A program made the translations under genes and the position numbers. A stretch of 64,000 nt of DNA, from assembly GCA_024508355.1 (NCBI GenBank), contig JAMZEJ010000003.1, positions 62,001 through 126,000 on the forward strand, given 5' to 3'. This stretch comes from Rhizosaccharibacter radicis. Its GTDB lineage: Bacteria > Pseudomonadota > Alphaproteobacteria > Acetobacterales > Acetobacteraceae. The notes beneath the pieces are model-generated. The model made no database searches, was not told the origin of the DNA, and worked only from the letters and a program-made list of their open reading frames with translations. Positions 25,742-37,353 of the stretch are shown here, piece after piece (within the stretch, counting starts at the first letter, position 1; each line of letters opens with the position of its first letter).

Positions 25742-26366
25742 CGCCCAGGAAAGCGGCTGGCATCGCTACGATCCGGCGGAAGGGCACGGCTTGCGGCACG
25801 ACCCGTTCAACAGCATCGTGGGACCGCGCCCGATCGGCTGGATCGGCAGCCGCGCGGCCGACGAGACGCCGAACCTCGCACCGTACAGCTTCTTCAACGC
25901 GTTCAACTACACGCCGCCCATCGTCGGCTTCGCCTCCACCGGCTGGAAACACAGCGCCGCCAACATCGCCGCCACCGGCAGCTTCACCTGGAACCTGGTG
26001 GACCGGTCGACGGCCGACGCCATGAACCGGTCCGCGGCCACGGTCGGGCCGGAGATCGACGAGTTCTCGCTGGCCGGCGTGTCCGCCGTGCCGGGCGAAG
26101 TGGTGGACGCGCCGCGCGTCGAACAAAGCACGGTGTCGTTCGAATGCCGCCTGTTGCAGCAGATCAGGCTGCACGACCTCGAACGACGCCCGGTGGATAC
26201 CTGGCTGACGCTCGGGCAGGTGGTGAGGGTGCATATCCGCCGGTTCCTGATCCGCGACGGCGTGTTCGACACGGCCGCCGCAGCACCCGTGCTGCGGGCG
26301 GGCGGCCCCAGCGCCTATGTGGCGGTGACGCCGGAAAGCTTCTTCCACATGCGCCGTCCGGATTGA
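25731..26366 (+). CDS. Flavin reductase-domain protein (FMN-binding split barrel)
   Basis: A 211-residue cytoplasmic protein of the flavoredoxin/flavin-reductase-like family: NSIVGPRPIGWIGSRA, PNLAPYSFFNAFNYTPPIVGF and the loop GSFTWNLVDRSTADAMNRS are the FMN-contacting blocks. YVAVTPESFFHMRRP ends the protein in the typical way. Members bind FMN and use NAD(P)H or act as flavoprotein oxidoreductases; the specific substrate is unknown. Its ATG lies 11 bases inside the DUF4174 gene. It converges on the AaeA-like gene eight bases later, with no room for a separate terminator. Confidence 0.88.
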   Translation: MVDDAQESGWHRYDPAEGHGLRHDPFNSIVGPRPIGWIGSRAADETPNLAPYSFFNAFNYTPPIVGFASTGWKHSAANIAATGSFTWNLVDRSTADAMNRSAATVGPEIDEFSLAGVSAVPGEVVDAPRVEQSTVSFECRLLQQIRLHDLERRPVDTWLTLGQVVRVHIRRFLIRDGVFDTAAAAPVLRAGGPSAYVAVTPESFFHMRRPD

Positions 26367-26373
26367 CCGTGTT

Positions 26374-27315
26374 CTAGTTCGGAACGGTCGTGGCGGTTGC
26401 GGCGCAGTCCTGCCGCGGCCGGATGTCGGCGGCCGGGGGGTGTGCCAGGATGCTCACCGTGGCGGTCATGCCGCTGGACAGCACCACGCCGCAGGGCACC
26501 TCGTCCAGCGCGATGCGGATGGGAATGCGCTGGGCGAGGCGCACCCAGGTGAAGATCGGGTTCACCGACGGCAGGCCCTGCACGCCGGGCTGGGCGTCGT
26601 TCACGCCGATGCCGCGGCCGATCCCGGCGACGTGGCCGCGGACCGGGCGGCGCGGATAGGCCATCAGCACGACCCGTGCTTCCAGCCCGTCGCGGATACG
26701 CGGCAGCTGCGTCTCCTCGAAATAGCCCTCCACCCAGAAGCTGTCGGCATCTATCAGCGTCATGGCGGCCCGTCCGGTGTTCGCGAAGCTGCCCGACTGC
26801 AGCAGCAGGTTGCTGACCCAGCCATTCACCGGGGAGCGCAGGGTGGTCCGGTCCAGGTCGAGCCTTGCCTGGCTCAGGGCGCCTGTGGCGCGCAGCACGG
26901 AGTCGTCCGCGCTGAGCGCCGCGCCGGCCGAGTTGCCCTGCTGCTCGGCCGACACCGCGATGTCCGGCAGCTCGGCGCGCCGGCGCGCATCCGCGGTGAG
27001 ATACGCAGCCCGGGCCTTGGCCTCCGCCAGCGCGCCCTCGGCCTGCGTCAGGGCGTTGCGGAAGGTGCCGGGATCGATCTGGAACAACAGGTCGCCCTTG
27101 TGGACGAACTGGTTGTCCGCCACCGGCAGCCCGACCACCGTGCCGGACACCTCCGGCGCCACCTGCACGGTGTAGACCCGGACGCGCCCGTCCCGGGTCC
27201 AGGGCGAATATTCGTAGTAGCGCCACGCCATCCAGCCGAGGCCGCAGGCGGCTCCGAACACGATCAGGGTGGACAGGAAATTGAACACAGCCGGCAGCCG
27301 GGGCTTGTCGGCCAT
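26374..27315 (-). CDS. HlyD/EmrA-type membrane fusion protein (AaeA-like)
   Basis: A 313-residue periplasmic adaptor: one N-terminal transmembrane helix (residues 9-30), then VYTVQVAPEVSGTVVGLPVADNQ (first half of the biotinyl-lipoyl domain), a short alpha-hairpin with DARRRAELP, TTLRSPVNGWVSNLLLQSG (second half) and a beta-barrel region. In the AaeXAB arrangement it pairs with a FUSC-family transporter to export aromatic acids. An ATG at 27315 is chosen; a GTG at 27324 is an alternative that overlaps the DUF1656 gene. No FUSC gene follows here, but one lies at 34.7 kb. Confidence 0.88.
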   Translation of the reverse strand: MADKPRLPAVFNFLSTLIVFGAACGLGWMAWRYYEYSPWTRDGRVRVYTVQVAPEVSGTVVGLPVADNQFVHKGDLLFQIDPGTFRNALTQAEGALAEAKARAAYLTADARRRAELPDIAVSAEQQGNSAGAALSADDSVLRATGALSQARLDLDRTTLRSPVNGWVSNLLLQSGSFANTGRAAMTLIDADSFWVEGYFEETQLPRIRDGLEARVVLMAYPRRPVRGHVAGIGRGIGVNDAQPGVQGLPSVNPIFTWVRLAQRIPIRIALDEVPCGVVLSSGMTATVSILAHPPAADIRPRQDCAATATTVPN

Positions 27316-27316
27316 C

Positions 27317-27529
27317 TCATTCACCGAAGCGGAGCGACAGGATCAACAGGAACCCCAGGATCATCATCACGGACAGGTCGAACAGCGCCCGGTTCCATAC
27401 ATGCCGGTTGATGGCGGTGCGGTCCAACAGGCGCCGAAGCAACGCGGCCGCGAACACCGCCACGGGGATGCAGCAGGCGGCCGGCGACACGAACACCCCC
27501 AGCACGTCGATCTCGCGCAGCGGGATCAT
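27317..27529 (-). CDS. DUF1656 membrane protein (AaeX-like)
   Basis: A 70-residue protein with two predicted transmembrane helices (residues about 10-32 and 48-66). The family-typical start IPLREIDVLGVFVSP identifies DUF1656/AaeX. The role of AaeX in AaeAB efflux is not established, but the gene is normally just upstream of the adaptor, as here; its stop is one base from the adaptor ATG. It lies 81 bases downstream of the LysR regulator gene on the same strand. Confidence 0.87.
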   Translation of the reverse strand: MIPLREIDVLGVFVSPAACCIPVAVFAAALLRRLLDRTAINRHVWNRALFDLSVMMILGFLLILSLRFGE

Positions 27530-27610
27530 GCCGCGTCACCACGCATCAAGGGCGACGTCAGCACGAGCATCGCGCACCGTGTGCGGCGGCGACGCGGAGC
27601 GAGGCGTCAC

Positions 27611-28513
27611 TCATCCGACGCCGCCGGCGGCCAGGACGGACGCATTCTGCCCGGTCGTCAGCAGGGCCGCCTGCCGCAGCAGGGCGCAGAACGCATCCAT
27701 CGCGGCGCCGGTGGCGCGGCGGGATCGTTCCAGGCAGATATCGACTGGCCGCAGGGGAGGGAGCCCCGCGGCCTCGCCGATCTCCACCAGCCCGGGCGCG
27801 CAGAAATGCTGCCCGAACGCCGAAACCCCGATGCCGGCCTGCACCACCGCCTCGATCGCGCCGAAGCTGAGGCTCTGGAACGCCACCCGCCAGGAGCGTC
27901 CGGCGCCGCGCAGCGCGTCGAGCATCGCCTCGCGCGACACGCTGGGCGCCGGGATCACCGCGAGCGGTATCGGGTCGGGCAGCGGAAGCGCCGGCTCCTC
28001 GCGGCCGAACCACGCCAGCGGTTCCGACCAGAGCCGTTCTCCCCTCGGCGCGGAGCCGGGTCGCTTGGCGACCACCACGTCGTAGCGGCCTTCCTCCATG
28101 CCGTTGAACAGCATGGTGCTGAGCCCGCACTCGACGTTGAACGCGAAGGCGGGATGATCGTGCGAGAACAGGGCGAGCACGGTGGGCAGCGCCGTGCGGG
28201 CGAAATCCTCGGTCAGCCCCAGCCTGATCTCCACCTCGCCGGGCGACAGGCTGAAATGCCGCTTGGCATCCTCGCCGATCGCCAGCATCGCCCGGGCGTA
28301 GACGAGATAGGATTCCCCGTCCGCGGTGGGGGTCAGGCCGCCGGCGCCACGCTGGAACAGGCGCCGCCGCAACCCCTGCTCGATGGTGCGGACCTGCTGG
28401 CTGACGGCGGACTGGGTGATGCCCATCGCCTCGGCGGCGCGGGAAAAGCTGCGATGCCGGTCGATGAGGCTGACGAGCCTGAGCTGCTCGAGATTGAACG
28501 GCGGTCCTGACAT
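27611..28513 (-). CDS. LysR-family transcriptional regulator
   Basis: A 300-residue regulator. The N-terminal winged helix reads FNLEQLRLVSLIDRHRSFS, then MGITQSAVSQQVRTIEQGL, the classical LysR recognition region. A periplasmic-binding-like effector domain follows (EIRLGLTEDFARTALP). The ATG at 28513 places the helix-turn-helix at the usual distance from the N-terminus; 28531 is also possible. It is the first gene of the LysR-AaeX-AaeA group, so it likely controls the efflux genes, and it is divergent from poxB, which it might also regulate. The effector is unknown. Confidence 0.9.
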   Translation of the reverse strand: MSGPPFNLEQLRLVSLIDRHRSFSRAAEAMGITQSAVSQQVRTIEQGLRRRLFQRGAGGLTPTADGESYLVYARAMLAIGEDAKRHFSLSPGEVEIRLGLTEDFARTALPTVLALFSHDHPAFAFNVECGLSTMLFNGMEEGRYDVVVAKRPGSAPRGERLWSEPLAWFGREEPALPLPDPIPLAVIPAPSVSREAMLDALRGAGRSWRVAFQSLSFGAIEAVVQAGIGVSAFGQHFCAPGLVEIGEAAGLPPLRPVDICLERSRRATGAAMDAFCALLRQAALLTTGQNASVLAAGGVG

Positions 28514-28826
28514 CCGTCGAGCTTCCGGCACATGTGCGACGAGCCAGACTAGGAACCGGGAAGCGCGGCGGCAAGCCGCGGGCGGCCGGACGACGTGATG
28601 CCGCCATTAGTAATCACTTATCGAACTTTCAGCCAAGTTCCCGACAAGGGCAGTCCAACGTTCGTCATAACTGTTCTGGTGCCGAAAGCTCTTGTGCATT
28701 TTCGGCGATCCCATACTGTCCGACCGGGGCGCTACGCCGAGGTTGCTGAACAACGCGGCGTCTTCTTGATCAGCATGCAGTCCGGACCGCGCGACCGCGG
28801 TCCGGCCGCGTTCGCGAGGAAAGACC
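28514..28826. other. Divergent control region between LysR gene and poxB
   Basis: No gene seen. The centre (about 28605-28730) is lower in GC than the flanks and contains several T-rich/A-rich pairs that could serve as promoters or LysR sites (T-N11-A type), but I cannot single out one box. Confidence 0.45.
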
Positions 28827-30569
28827 ATGGCCGCACGAACCATTGCCGACCTGCTGGTCGCCACGCTCAGGAACGCCGGCGTCCGCCGCGTGTATGGCGT
28901 GGTGGGGGACAGCCTCAACGGCATCACGGATTCGCTGCGGCGGGACGGCTCGATCGAGTGGCTGCACATGCGCCACGAGGAAGCGGCGGCGTTCGCGGCC
29001 TGCGGCGACGCGCAACTCACCGGTTCCCTGGCCGTCTGCGCCGGTTCCTGCGGTCCGGGCAACATGCACCTCATCAACGGCCTCTACGACGCGCACCGCA
29101 CCCGGGTGCCGGTGCTGGCGATCGCCGCCCACATCCCGTCCCGCGAGATCGGCTCGGGCTATTTCCAGGAAACCCAGCCCCAGGCGCTGTTCCGCGATTG
29201 CAGCCATTATTGCGAGCTGGTGTCGTCGCCCGACCAGATGCCGCGCATGGTCGACAGCGCGATCCGGGCCGCCGTGGGCCATCGCGGCGTGGCGGTGCTG
29301 GTGATCCCGGGCGACGTGGCGTTGCTGCCAGCGGATGCTCAGCCGACGCCCGCCACCGCCCTGCTGCCGGCCGCGCCCATCAGCCGGCCCGCCGACGACG
29401 AGCTCGACCGTCTGGCGGCGCTGCTGGATGCGGGCGAGCGCGTAACGCTGTTCTGCGGCCGGGGCTGCGCCGGGGCGCATGATCCGCTGATGCGGCTGGC
29501 CGAAGCGCTCAAGAGCCCGATCGTGCACGCGCTGGGCGGCAAGGAGCACGTGGAGTTCGACAACCCGTACGATGTGGGCATGACCGGGCTGATCGGCTTC
29601 TCGTCCGGCTACCATGCCATGATGGAGGCCGACACGCTGCTGATGCTCGGCACCGACTTTCCCTACCGGCAGTTCTTTCCCGAAAAGGCCCGCATCGCGC
29701 AGATCGATTTGCGGCCGGAAAACCTGGGCCGGCGCTGCCCGATCGAGCTCGGTCTGGTGGGGGACGTCGCGGCCACGATCGAGGCGCTGCTGCCCAGGCT
29801 CCGCGCGCACGCGGAGCGGGCCCATCTCGACCGGGCGCTGTCGCATTACCGGTCCGCCCGGGACGGGCTGGACGATCTCGCGACGGGCGAGCCCGGACAC
29901 AAGCCGATCCACCCGCAGTTCGTCGCCAGAACCATCAGCGAGCTGGCAGCGGACGACGCGGTGTTCGCCTTCGATGTGGGCACGCCGACCATCTGGGCCG
30001 CGCGCTACCTGGCCATGAACGGGCGGCGGCGGATGATGGGCTCGCTGGTGCACGGCTCGATGGCGAACGCCTTGCCGATGGCGATCGGCGCGCAGGCGGC
30101 CGGGCGGTCGCGGCAGGTCATCTCGCTGTCCGGCGACGGCGGCTTCGCAATGCTGATGGGCGACTTCCTGTCCCTGGTGCAGCTCGATCTGCCGGTGAAG
30201 ACGGTGATCTTCAACAACGGCCTGCTCGGCTTCGTCGATCTGGAGATGAAGGCGACCGGCTTCCTTCAGACCGGCGTCGAGCTGAAGAACCCGGATTTCG
30301 CGGCGGTTGCGCGGGCAATGGGCGTGAAGGCGCAGCGCGTCGAGGATCCGGGCGATCTCGCGGGCGCGCTGCGCGAGGCGTTCGCGCATCCCGGCCCCGC
30401 CCTGGTGGACGTGGTGACCAATCGCGACGAGCTCGCCATGCCGCCCAAGATCGAGCTGCAGGCCGCCAAGGGCTTCTCGCTCTGGACGCTGAAGGCGGTG
30501 ATGAATGGTCGCGGCGACGAGGTGATCGATCTCGTGCGCACCAACAAGCTGTCCGGCTTCTTCCGCTAG
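28827..30569 (+). CDS. poxB: Pyruvate dehydrogenase (quinone), PoxB type
   Basis: A 580-residue ThDP/FAD enzyme that oxidatively decarboxylates pyruvate to acetate and CO2 and reduces quinone at the membrane. Family blocks are [15 protein letters not shown], the catalytic Glu in [48 protein letters not shown], and the ThDP motif starting at Gly436 ([17 protein letters not shown]...NN). Length matches E. coli PoxB. It uses ATG at 28827. Followed by cupin, mqo and fumC genes on the same strand, it fits quinone-linked overflow and TCA metabolism typical of acetic-acid-type bacteria. Confidence 0.93.
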   Translation: MAARTIADLLVATLRNAGVRRVYGVVGDSLNGITDSLRRDGSIEWLHMRHEEAAAFAACGDAQLTGSLAVCAGSCGPGNMHLINGLYDAHRTRVPVLAIAAHIPSREIGSGYFQETQPQALFRDCSHYCELVSSPDQMPRMVDSAIRAAVGHRGVAVLVIPGDVALLPADAQPTPATALLPAAPISRPADDELDRLAALLDAGERVTLFCGRGCAGAHDPLMRLAEALKSPIVHALGGKEHVEFDNPYDVGMTGLIGFSSGYHAMMEADTLLMLGTDFPYRQFFPEKARIAQIDLRPENLGRRCPIELGLVGDVAATIEALLPRLRAHAERAHLDRALSHYRSARDGLDDLATGEPGHKPIHPQFVARTISELAADDAVFAFDVGTPTIWAARYLAMNGRRRMMGSLVHGSMANALPMAIGAQAAGRSRQVISLSGDGGFAMLMGDFLSLVQLDLPVKTVIFNNGLLGFVDLEMKATGFLQTGVELKNPDFAAVARAMGVKAQRVEDPGDLAGALREAFAHPGPALVDVVTNRDELAMPPKIELQAAKGFSLWTLKAVMNGRGDEVIDLVRTNKLSGFFR

Positions 30570-31015
30570 CGCCGGGTCGCGATGGATCGGCGCATGCCGT
30601 TTCTGCTCACCGACATGCCGGCGAGCCGCGATGCTCCCAACGAGGCGGCGATCAGAAACGCGATCCAGCACGCGACGAACGCCTTGCGGGCCGTTTCGCC
30701 GCGGGAACGTTCTTGCGTCGTCCAGGAGGATGACACGGCCGTTCTTTCGCTCGGCCCTTCGTGCCTTGCCCTCCGAGCGTCCCCGGCCGCCATCATCGTC
30801 CAGACCGCGCCGCGGGCCGGACGCAATGGGGTGCGCAAACGGCTCTCCCGTCGCGTGGACGTGACGGTCCGCTCCGAACGCGCCGCCGCGTCCGCGGGAT
30901 GCGCCGATCAGCCCGCACGAGGTGCCGACGGAGGAGCGATCCTTCGGCAGCGCCGGGGCGAGGCGTGGCGGATAGGCAAGCCCGACGACCCCCAACCAAC
31001 AGGAGCACAAGCACG
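30570..31015. other. Gene-poor stretch between poxB and the cupin gene
   Basis: About 450 bases with no convincing gene. Open frames on both strands exist but have Arg/Ala/Ser-rich, family-less translations and no ribosome sites. A short minus-strand frame (30566-30838) contains one hydrophobic segment but no supporting signal. A promoter for the cupin-mqo group may lie near 30950. Confidence 0.45.
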
Positions 31016-31405
31016 ATGATCCGATGCGTTCGTATCTGGACCGGTTCCGACGGGCACTCGCTGTTCGAGGAAGGGCGGATCGACCTGCCGCGCGGCGAAC
31101 GCGGCGACACGCTCTGCGACAAGATCCCCGCAACCAGCATCTCCTTCCGCGAGACCACCGTCGGCGGGACCTACTCGCCGCACAACGCGCCGACGCGGCA
31201 GTTGGTCATCACGCTGACCGGGACGCTCGAGTTCAAGACCGAGAAGAACGAGACCTTCCTGATCCGGCCGGGCGATATCCTGCTCGCGGAAGACACCACC
31301 GGCAGCGGCCACAGCTGGCGCCTCACCGACGACCAGCCCTGGCGCCGCGCCTACGTCATCATCGGGGCGGACACCGAGGTCCCGTTCGTGTCCAGCACTT
31401 CCTGA
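31016..31405 (+). CDS. Small cupin-domain protein
   Basis: A 129-residue single-domain cupin: TRQLVITLTGTLEFKTEKNE in the position of motif 1 and FLIRPGDILLAEDTTGSGHSW for motif 2 with a terminal His. Motif 1 has only a partial set of metal ligands (His at HNAPTRQ), so metal binding is uncertain. An AGGAG ribosome site 10 bases upstream supports the ATG at 31016. Function unknown; the gene is 93 bases before mqo and could be cotranscribed with it. Confidence 0.82.
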   Translation: MIRCVRIWTGSDGHSLFEEGRIDLPRGERGDTLCDKIPATSISFRETTVGGTYSPHNAPTRQLVITLTGTLEFKTEKNETFLIRPGDILLAEDTTGSGHSWRLTDDQPWRRAYVIIGADTEVPFVSSTS

Positions 31406-31498
31406 CCGGCCTGTCCGGCGCGCGCCGCCGCCCGCTCGATCCCGTTCCGGCCGCACCCGCGGTGCGTGCCCACCCAGTTCCCGCAAGGAGTTCCTTTC

Positions 31499-33001
31499 AT
31501 GTCCTCCGACCGTCCCGACATCGTCCTGATCGGTGCCGGCATCATGAGCGCGACCCTCGGCACCGTGTTGAAGGAGCTCGACCCGGCGCTCGACCTCGTG
31601 ATGTTCGAGGCGAGGCACGATTGCGCGCAGGAAAGCTCCGACGGCTGGAACAACGCCGGCACCGGCCACGCCGCCAACTGCGAGCTGAACTACACCCCGC
31701 AGCAGGATGACGGCACGGTCGACATCTCGAAGGCGCTGGAGGTCAACACGGAGTTCGACATCTCGCGCCAGCTCTGGGCGCACCTGGTGGGCAAGGGCGC
31801 GATCCCGGATCCGCGCGCCTTTCTGCATCCCTGCCCGCATATGAGCTTCGTGTGGGGCGAGAAGAACGTCGCCTTCCTGCGCGCACGCCACGCAGCGATG
31901 GCGGCCCACCACTGCTTCGCCGGCATGGAATACAGCGAGGACCCGGCCACCATCGCCGGGTGGGCGCCGCTGATCATGGAAGGGCGCGATCCGGGCCAGC
32001 CCGTCGCCGCCACCCGCATGATCACCGGCACCGACGTCGATTACGGCGCGCTGACGCACCTGCTGGTGGATCATCTCCGGTCCGGAGCCGGCTTCGCCGT
32101 GCATTACGACCACGAGGTGGTCGGGCTCGAGCGGGAGCCGGACGGGCGCTGGCGGGTGGAAGCCCGGCATACCGCCGATGGCACCGATCTCAGCGTTTCG
32201 GCGCGCTTCGTGTTCATCGGTGCCGGCGGCGGCGCGCTGCCCCTGCTGCAGGAATCCGGCATCGAGGAGGGCAAGGGCTACGGGGGCTTCCCTGTCAGCG
32301 GCATCTGGCTCCGCTGCGACGTGGACGAGATCAGCCATCGCCACCACGCCAAGGTGTACGGCAAGGCGGAGTCCGGTTCGCCGCCGATGTCGGTGCCGCA
32401 TCTCGACACCCGCATCATCGGCGGCAAGCAGTCCCTGCTGTTCGGCCCGTATGCCGGCTTCTCCACGAGGTTCCTCAAGCACGGCTCGCTGACGGACCTG
32501 TTCGGGTCGCTCACGCACGACAACATCATCCCGCTGCTGGATGTCGCGCGGGACAATGTCGATTTGTCGGAGTATCTGGTCGGCCAGGTGATGCAGAGCG
32601 CCACGCACCAGTTCGCGACGCTGAAGGGCTTCTTCCCCAACGCCGTGCGGCGGGATTGGCGCGAGGCCGTCGCCGGGCAGCGCGTGCAGACCATCAAGCC
32701 GCACGAGACGTCAGGCTGGTTCAAGCACAAGGCGGGAAAGCTGCAGTTCGGCACCGAGATCGTGTCGGCGGCCGACCATTCCATCGTCGCCCTGCTCGGC
32801 GCCTCACCCGGCGCGTCGACCGCCGCCTTCATCGCCCTGGAGGTGCTCGAACGCTGCTTCTCCGACCGGCTGGCGAATGGCTGGGGCGGGAAGCTGCGCG
32901 AGGTGATCCCGACCTACGGGATCGACCTGAAGCAGGATGCGCAGGCTTGCCGCGGAACCCGGGCCGCGACGGCCTCCGTGCTGAAGATCGAGAACGTGTA
33001 G
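31499..33001 (+). CDS. mqo: Malate:quinone oxidoreductase
   Basis: A 500-residue FAD membrane-associated enzyme that oxidises malate to oxaloacetate with quinone as acceptor, replacing or supplementing malate dehydrogenase. Diagnostic blocks are DIVLIGAGIMSATLGTVLKEL (FAD site), SSDGWNNAGTGHAANCELNYTP, GKGYGGFPVSGIWLRC, KVYGKAESGSPPMSVPHLD and GASPGASTA near the C-terminus. The start at 31499 follows AAGGAG. The downstream fumarase supplies its substrate, so fumarate to oxaloacetate is covered by two adjacent genes. Confidence 0.96.
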   Translation: MSSDRPDIVLIGAGIMSATLGTVLKELDPALDLVMFEARHDCAQESSDGWNNAGTGHAANCELNYTPQQDDGTVDISKALEVNTEFDISRQLWAHLVGKGAIPDPRAFLHPCPHMSFVWGEKNVAFLRARHAAMAAHHCFAGMEYSEDPATIAGWAPLIMEGRDPGQPVAATRMITGTDVDYGALTHLLVDHLRSGAGFAVHYDHEVVGLEREPDGRWRVEARHTADGTDLSVSARFVFIGAGGGALPLLQESGIEEGKGYGGFPVSGIWLRCDVDEISHRHHAKVYGKAESGSPPMSVPHLDTRIIGGKQSLLFGPYAGFSTRFLKHGSLTDLFGSLTHDNIIPLLDVARDNVDLSEYLVGQVMQSATHQFATLKGFFPNAVRRDWREAVAGQRVQTIKPHETSGWFKHKAGKLQFGTEIVSAADHSIVALLGASPGASTAAFIALEVLERCFSDRLANGWGGKLREVIPTYGIDLKQDAQACRGTRAATASVLKIENV

Positions 33002-33136
33002 TCCCCCGGCACCCGTCGCCGCGGCGCGCCGGCGGTCGGGTTCCGTGGGCCGCCGCCAGCGCGCAACTTCGCCGTCGCTGGCCGCGTCACTGCCCCACCA
33101 TCCCGCCCGCGCCGATTCCTCGCCAAGGAGCTTCCG

Positions 33137-34591
<1,455 letters not shown>

Positions 34592-34711
34592 CCGCAGGCC
34601 CCGGGCGGCAGGCTGATCCCCGCCCCCGGGGCGACACGCCGAGTTTCCAGGCTTCCGGACCCGTGGGATCGTGTCCGTCCCGATCCCCCCGCGAGGTTCG
34701 ATCCGCTTCCG

Positions 34712-36571
34712 ATGCGCGCCGCCTTCGCTCCCCTGGCCTGGTTCCCCCGCGCCGCGCTGGCCTTGCCGCGGGAAGGGATGGAAGCGGTGCGGCTCGCGGT
34801 CACCGCGATCATCGCGCTGTTTCTGGCGATGGGGCTCGAACTCGACGCGCCGCACTGGGCCGGCTGGACCGTGCTGTCCGTCACCCTCGCCACCCGGGGG
34901 GCGTCCCTGCGCAAGAGCCTGTGGCGGGCCGGGGGCACTCTGGTCGGGGTCGCGGTGGCGTTGCTGCTGGTGGCGAATTTCGCGCAGGCGACCCTCGCCT
35001 TCGACGTCGCCATCGCCTTGTGGCTCGGGCTGCTGACCGCGGCATCCACCATCGAGAGCGGCCAGCGATCCTACGGCTTCGCGCTGATCGGCTTCACGGT
35101 CCCGATCATCGCCTTCTCCAACATCCCGCACCCGCTGGACACGTTCCACGAGGGGGTGGACCGGTTCTCGACCATCTGCCTCGGCATCGCCTGCGCCTAC
35201 ATCTCCAACAGCTTCGTCGCCATCGGCGTGCCGGAGGTCAGCCGCCGCCTCGGCAACCGGCTCGACGACGCGGCGACCGCGTGCCGGCGGTGGGTGGACG
35301 TGGCGCTGGAGGAAAGGCGCGATCCCGGTCCGATGCCCAGCGGACAGGTGATGGCGCTGGGCGAGGCGGTGATCGACGCCTTCACCGCGCAGCCTTCCCT
35401 CCGGTCCGGGGCCTATCCCGTTCTCCGCGCGGCACCGCGCCTGCGACAGGCGCTGGCGGCCGGTTTGCTGCGCTCCCGGCTGCCCGACAGGGCAGGGGCC
35501 TTGTCCAGCACCCTGCTCGGTCTGACGGGGGGGCGCGCGACGTGGCAGATCGCACGCGTCCAGGCGGCGGCGCGCGCCCTGCGGAACGGCCGGCGCTTCG
35601 GCCGGCGCCACGTGACGTTCCGACCGCACCTGTTGTTGTGGAACGACCTGGACTGGGACGGCATCCACGCCCTGCGCAACGCCTTGCGCACCGTGATCGC
35701 CCTGTCCCTGGTGAATGCCGTCTGGTACGCGACCGAATGGAGCAGCGGCGCCACCGCGGCCACCTGGTCGGGGCTGCTGTGCGTGCTGCTGGCCTCGCAT
35801 CTCGATCCGGTGGCGGAATCGCGCGCCTTCTTCATGGGCACGATCCTCGCGGCCATCGTCGGCATCTTCGTGCACTACGCGCTGCTGACGCGCACGGGGC
35901 ACTTCCTGTTCCTGGCCGCCATGCTGCTTCCGGTCTGCATGCTGGCGGTGCTCGGCCGGTCGGACAAGCGCGCGGTGTGGGGCACGGGGTTCGGCTTCCT
36001 GATCCTGGGCGTGATCAACCCCACCAACGTCATGAGCTACGACCTCGCCGGCGCGCTCAATGAGATCCTGGCCGAGTTGTTCGGCATGGCGACCGCGGTG
36101 GTGGCCTTCAGCGCCCTGCCGCCTCCGGTGACCGACGAAACCCGGCGCTGGCGGGCCAGACGGCGGCTGGTGCGGGGCGTCCGGGCGGTGGCATTCCATC
36201 CCCGCTTCCTCCTGCCGCCGCGCGACCGGTGGATGGCGCGCGGCTTCGGACGGCTCGCCCTGATCACCGGCGACGGCGAGGCGCACGAGGACGCGCAGAC
36301 CATGCTGCTGATCGGCCTGCTTCTGCTGGCCCTGCGCAGGGTGGACGACCGGCTCGGCCGCCGGGTCGCGGGCATCGTGTGGGACGCGGTCGCGGCGGCC
36401 CCGGCGGTGGTGGCGGAACGGTGCGCCGAGCTGGACGGACTGGCCGCGGGTGCCGGCGCGGTGTCCTTGCAGGGCGAGCGAATCGGCGCCCTGGCACTGC
36501 TGTTGCGCGGGTTGCAGCTGGGTCCCTGGCCGGACCTGTTCCGTCGGCGCTTGTTCCGGCGCGTGCGCTGA
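34712..36571 (+). CDS. FUSC-family (AaeB/YccS-like) efflux transporter
   Basis: A 619-residue inner-membrane protein with the duplicated FUSC layout: an N-terminal six-helix block (residues about 20-180), a cytoplasmic helical linker, and a second block (about 325-470) with LRNALRTVIALSLVNAVWYATEWSSG. Relatives export aromatic carboxylic acids with an AaeA-type adaptor. The AaeX-AaeA pair at 26.4-27.5 kb lacks its transporter and this transporter lacks an adaptor, so they may work together although separated by poxB, mqo and fumC. The ATG at 34712 has only a weak ribosome site. Confidence 0.87.
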   Translation: MRAAFAPLAWFPRAALALPREGMEAVRLAVTAIIALFLAMGLELDAPHWAGWTVLSVTLATRGASLRKSLWRAGGTLVGVAVALLLVANFAQATLAFDVAIALWLGLLTAASTIESGQRSYGFALIGFTVPIIAFSNIPHPLDTFHEGVDRFSTICLGIACAYISNSFVAIGVPEVSRRLGNRLDDAATACRRWVDVALEERRDPGPMPSGQVMALGEAVIDAFTAQPSLRSGAYPVLRAAPRLRQALAAGLLRSRLPDRAGALSSTLLGLTGGRATWQIARVQAAARALRNGRRFGRRHVTFRPHLLLWNDLDWDGIHALRNALRTVIALSLVNAVWYATEWSSGATAATWSGLLCVLLASHLDPVAESRAFFMGTILAAIVGIFVHYALLTRTGHFLFLAAMLLPVCMLAVLGRSDKRAVWGTGFGFLILGVINPTNVMSYDLAGALNEILAELFGMATAVVAFSALPPPVTDETRRWRARRRLVRGVRAVAFHPRFLLPPRDRWMARGFGRLALITGDGEAHEDAQTMLLIGLLLLALRRVDDRLGRRVAGIVWDAVAAAPAVVAERCAELDGLAAGAGAVSLQGERIGALALLLRGLQLGPWPDLFRRRLFRRVR

Positions 36572-36718
36572 TCCCCTTGCGCGGCAAGCGTTTTCCGCGG
36601 CACCTGCAACGCCATGCGATCGCCGCCCCCCGTCACCAGACTGTCCAGGAGCGTCCCCACCGGCGTCCCGGTCGCCGCGGCGATCCCGGAACCGCGGCCG
36701 GCGTCCCGGCCGGGGCCG

Positions 36719-37147
36719 ATGTTGGCGGTGCCGGTGGCGATCCTGCTGACGGCCTGTTCCGCCCCGCGCCCTGATCCGTCGCTCCACCGCTTCGACGGCA
36801 CCTATCGGGGCAGCGCCACACCGGCCACCGGCAACAACCCGAACTGCGACGGCGACACCAAGCGGGTCCACGTCGTGGTGTCGGACGGGCGCGCCGAGGT
36901 TCCCAGCCGCCACCGGCACCGGCGCATGGACGGCACGGTCGATGCCGAAGGCCAGATCACCCTGCGCGAATATAGCGGCGACCGCGTCCTGAACGGCCAT
37001 ATCGCGGGCGACGCCCTGACCGGCACCGAGATGGAAGGCGGATCGCCGCACGGCGTCACCGCCCGCGTTCGTGCCGGTGCCGGAAGCTGCACCTACTGGG
37101 TCCAGGCGACGCGTACAGCCGGGAGCGCCACGAAGCCTTCCGATTGA
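36719..37147 (+). CDS. Putative small lipoprotein of unknown function
   Basis: A 142-residue protein starting at ATG 36719 with a short hydrophobic signal and a lipobox (AILLTAC), giving a lipidated Cys. The mature part is a single beta-rich domain (FDGTYRGSATPATGNNPNC, VHVVVSDGRAEVPS, GTVDAEGQITLREYSGDRVLNGHI) ending with a Cys-containing strand. Two cysteines could form a disulfide. An upstream in-frame ATG (36614) would add a Pro/Arg-rich segment that looks non-coding. I do not know its function; the domain resembles small calycin-like envelope proteins. Confidence 0.68.
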   Translation: MLAVPVAILLTACSAPRPDPSLHRFDGTYRGSATPATGNNPNCDGDTKRVHVVVSDGRAEVPSRHRHRRMDGTVDAEGQITLREYSGDRVLNGHIAGDALTGTEMEGGSPHGVTARVRAGAGSCTYWVQATRTAGSATKPSD

Positions 37148-37353
37148 AGCGCCAAAGCCGAAACTCAAGTGCACCGGTAGAGCTCTAGGTTGCCGACTCG
37201 ATCAGGCCCGCAATAAGCAGGAGGCGCGTCTGGGCCTGGGCCAGCATCAGCAGCTTCAACGTCCGGACCCTCCAGACGCCGTTGAATTATATCAGGCTCG
37301 CGCCATGAAGGGTCCGGAGCATAGGCAGTATATCCGGTACGGCTGTGGGCGGA

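Noticed and set aside
30582-31019. Possible gene between poxB and the cupin
   Set aside because: Translation has no recognisable domain or start signal on either strand; treated as intergenic.
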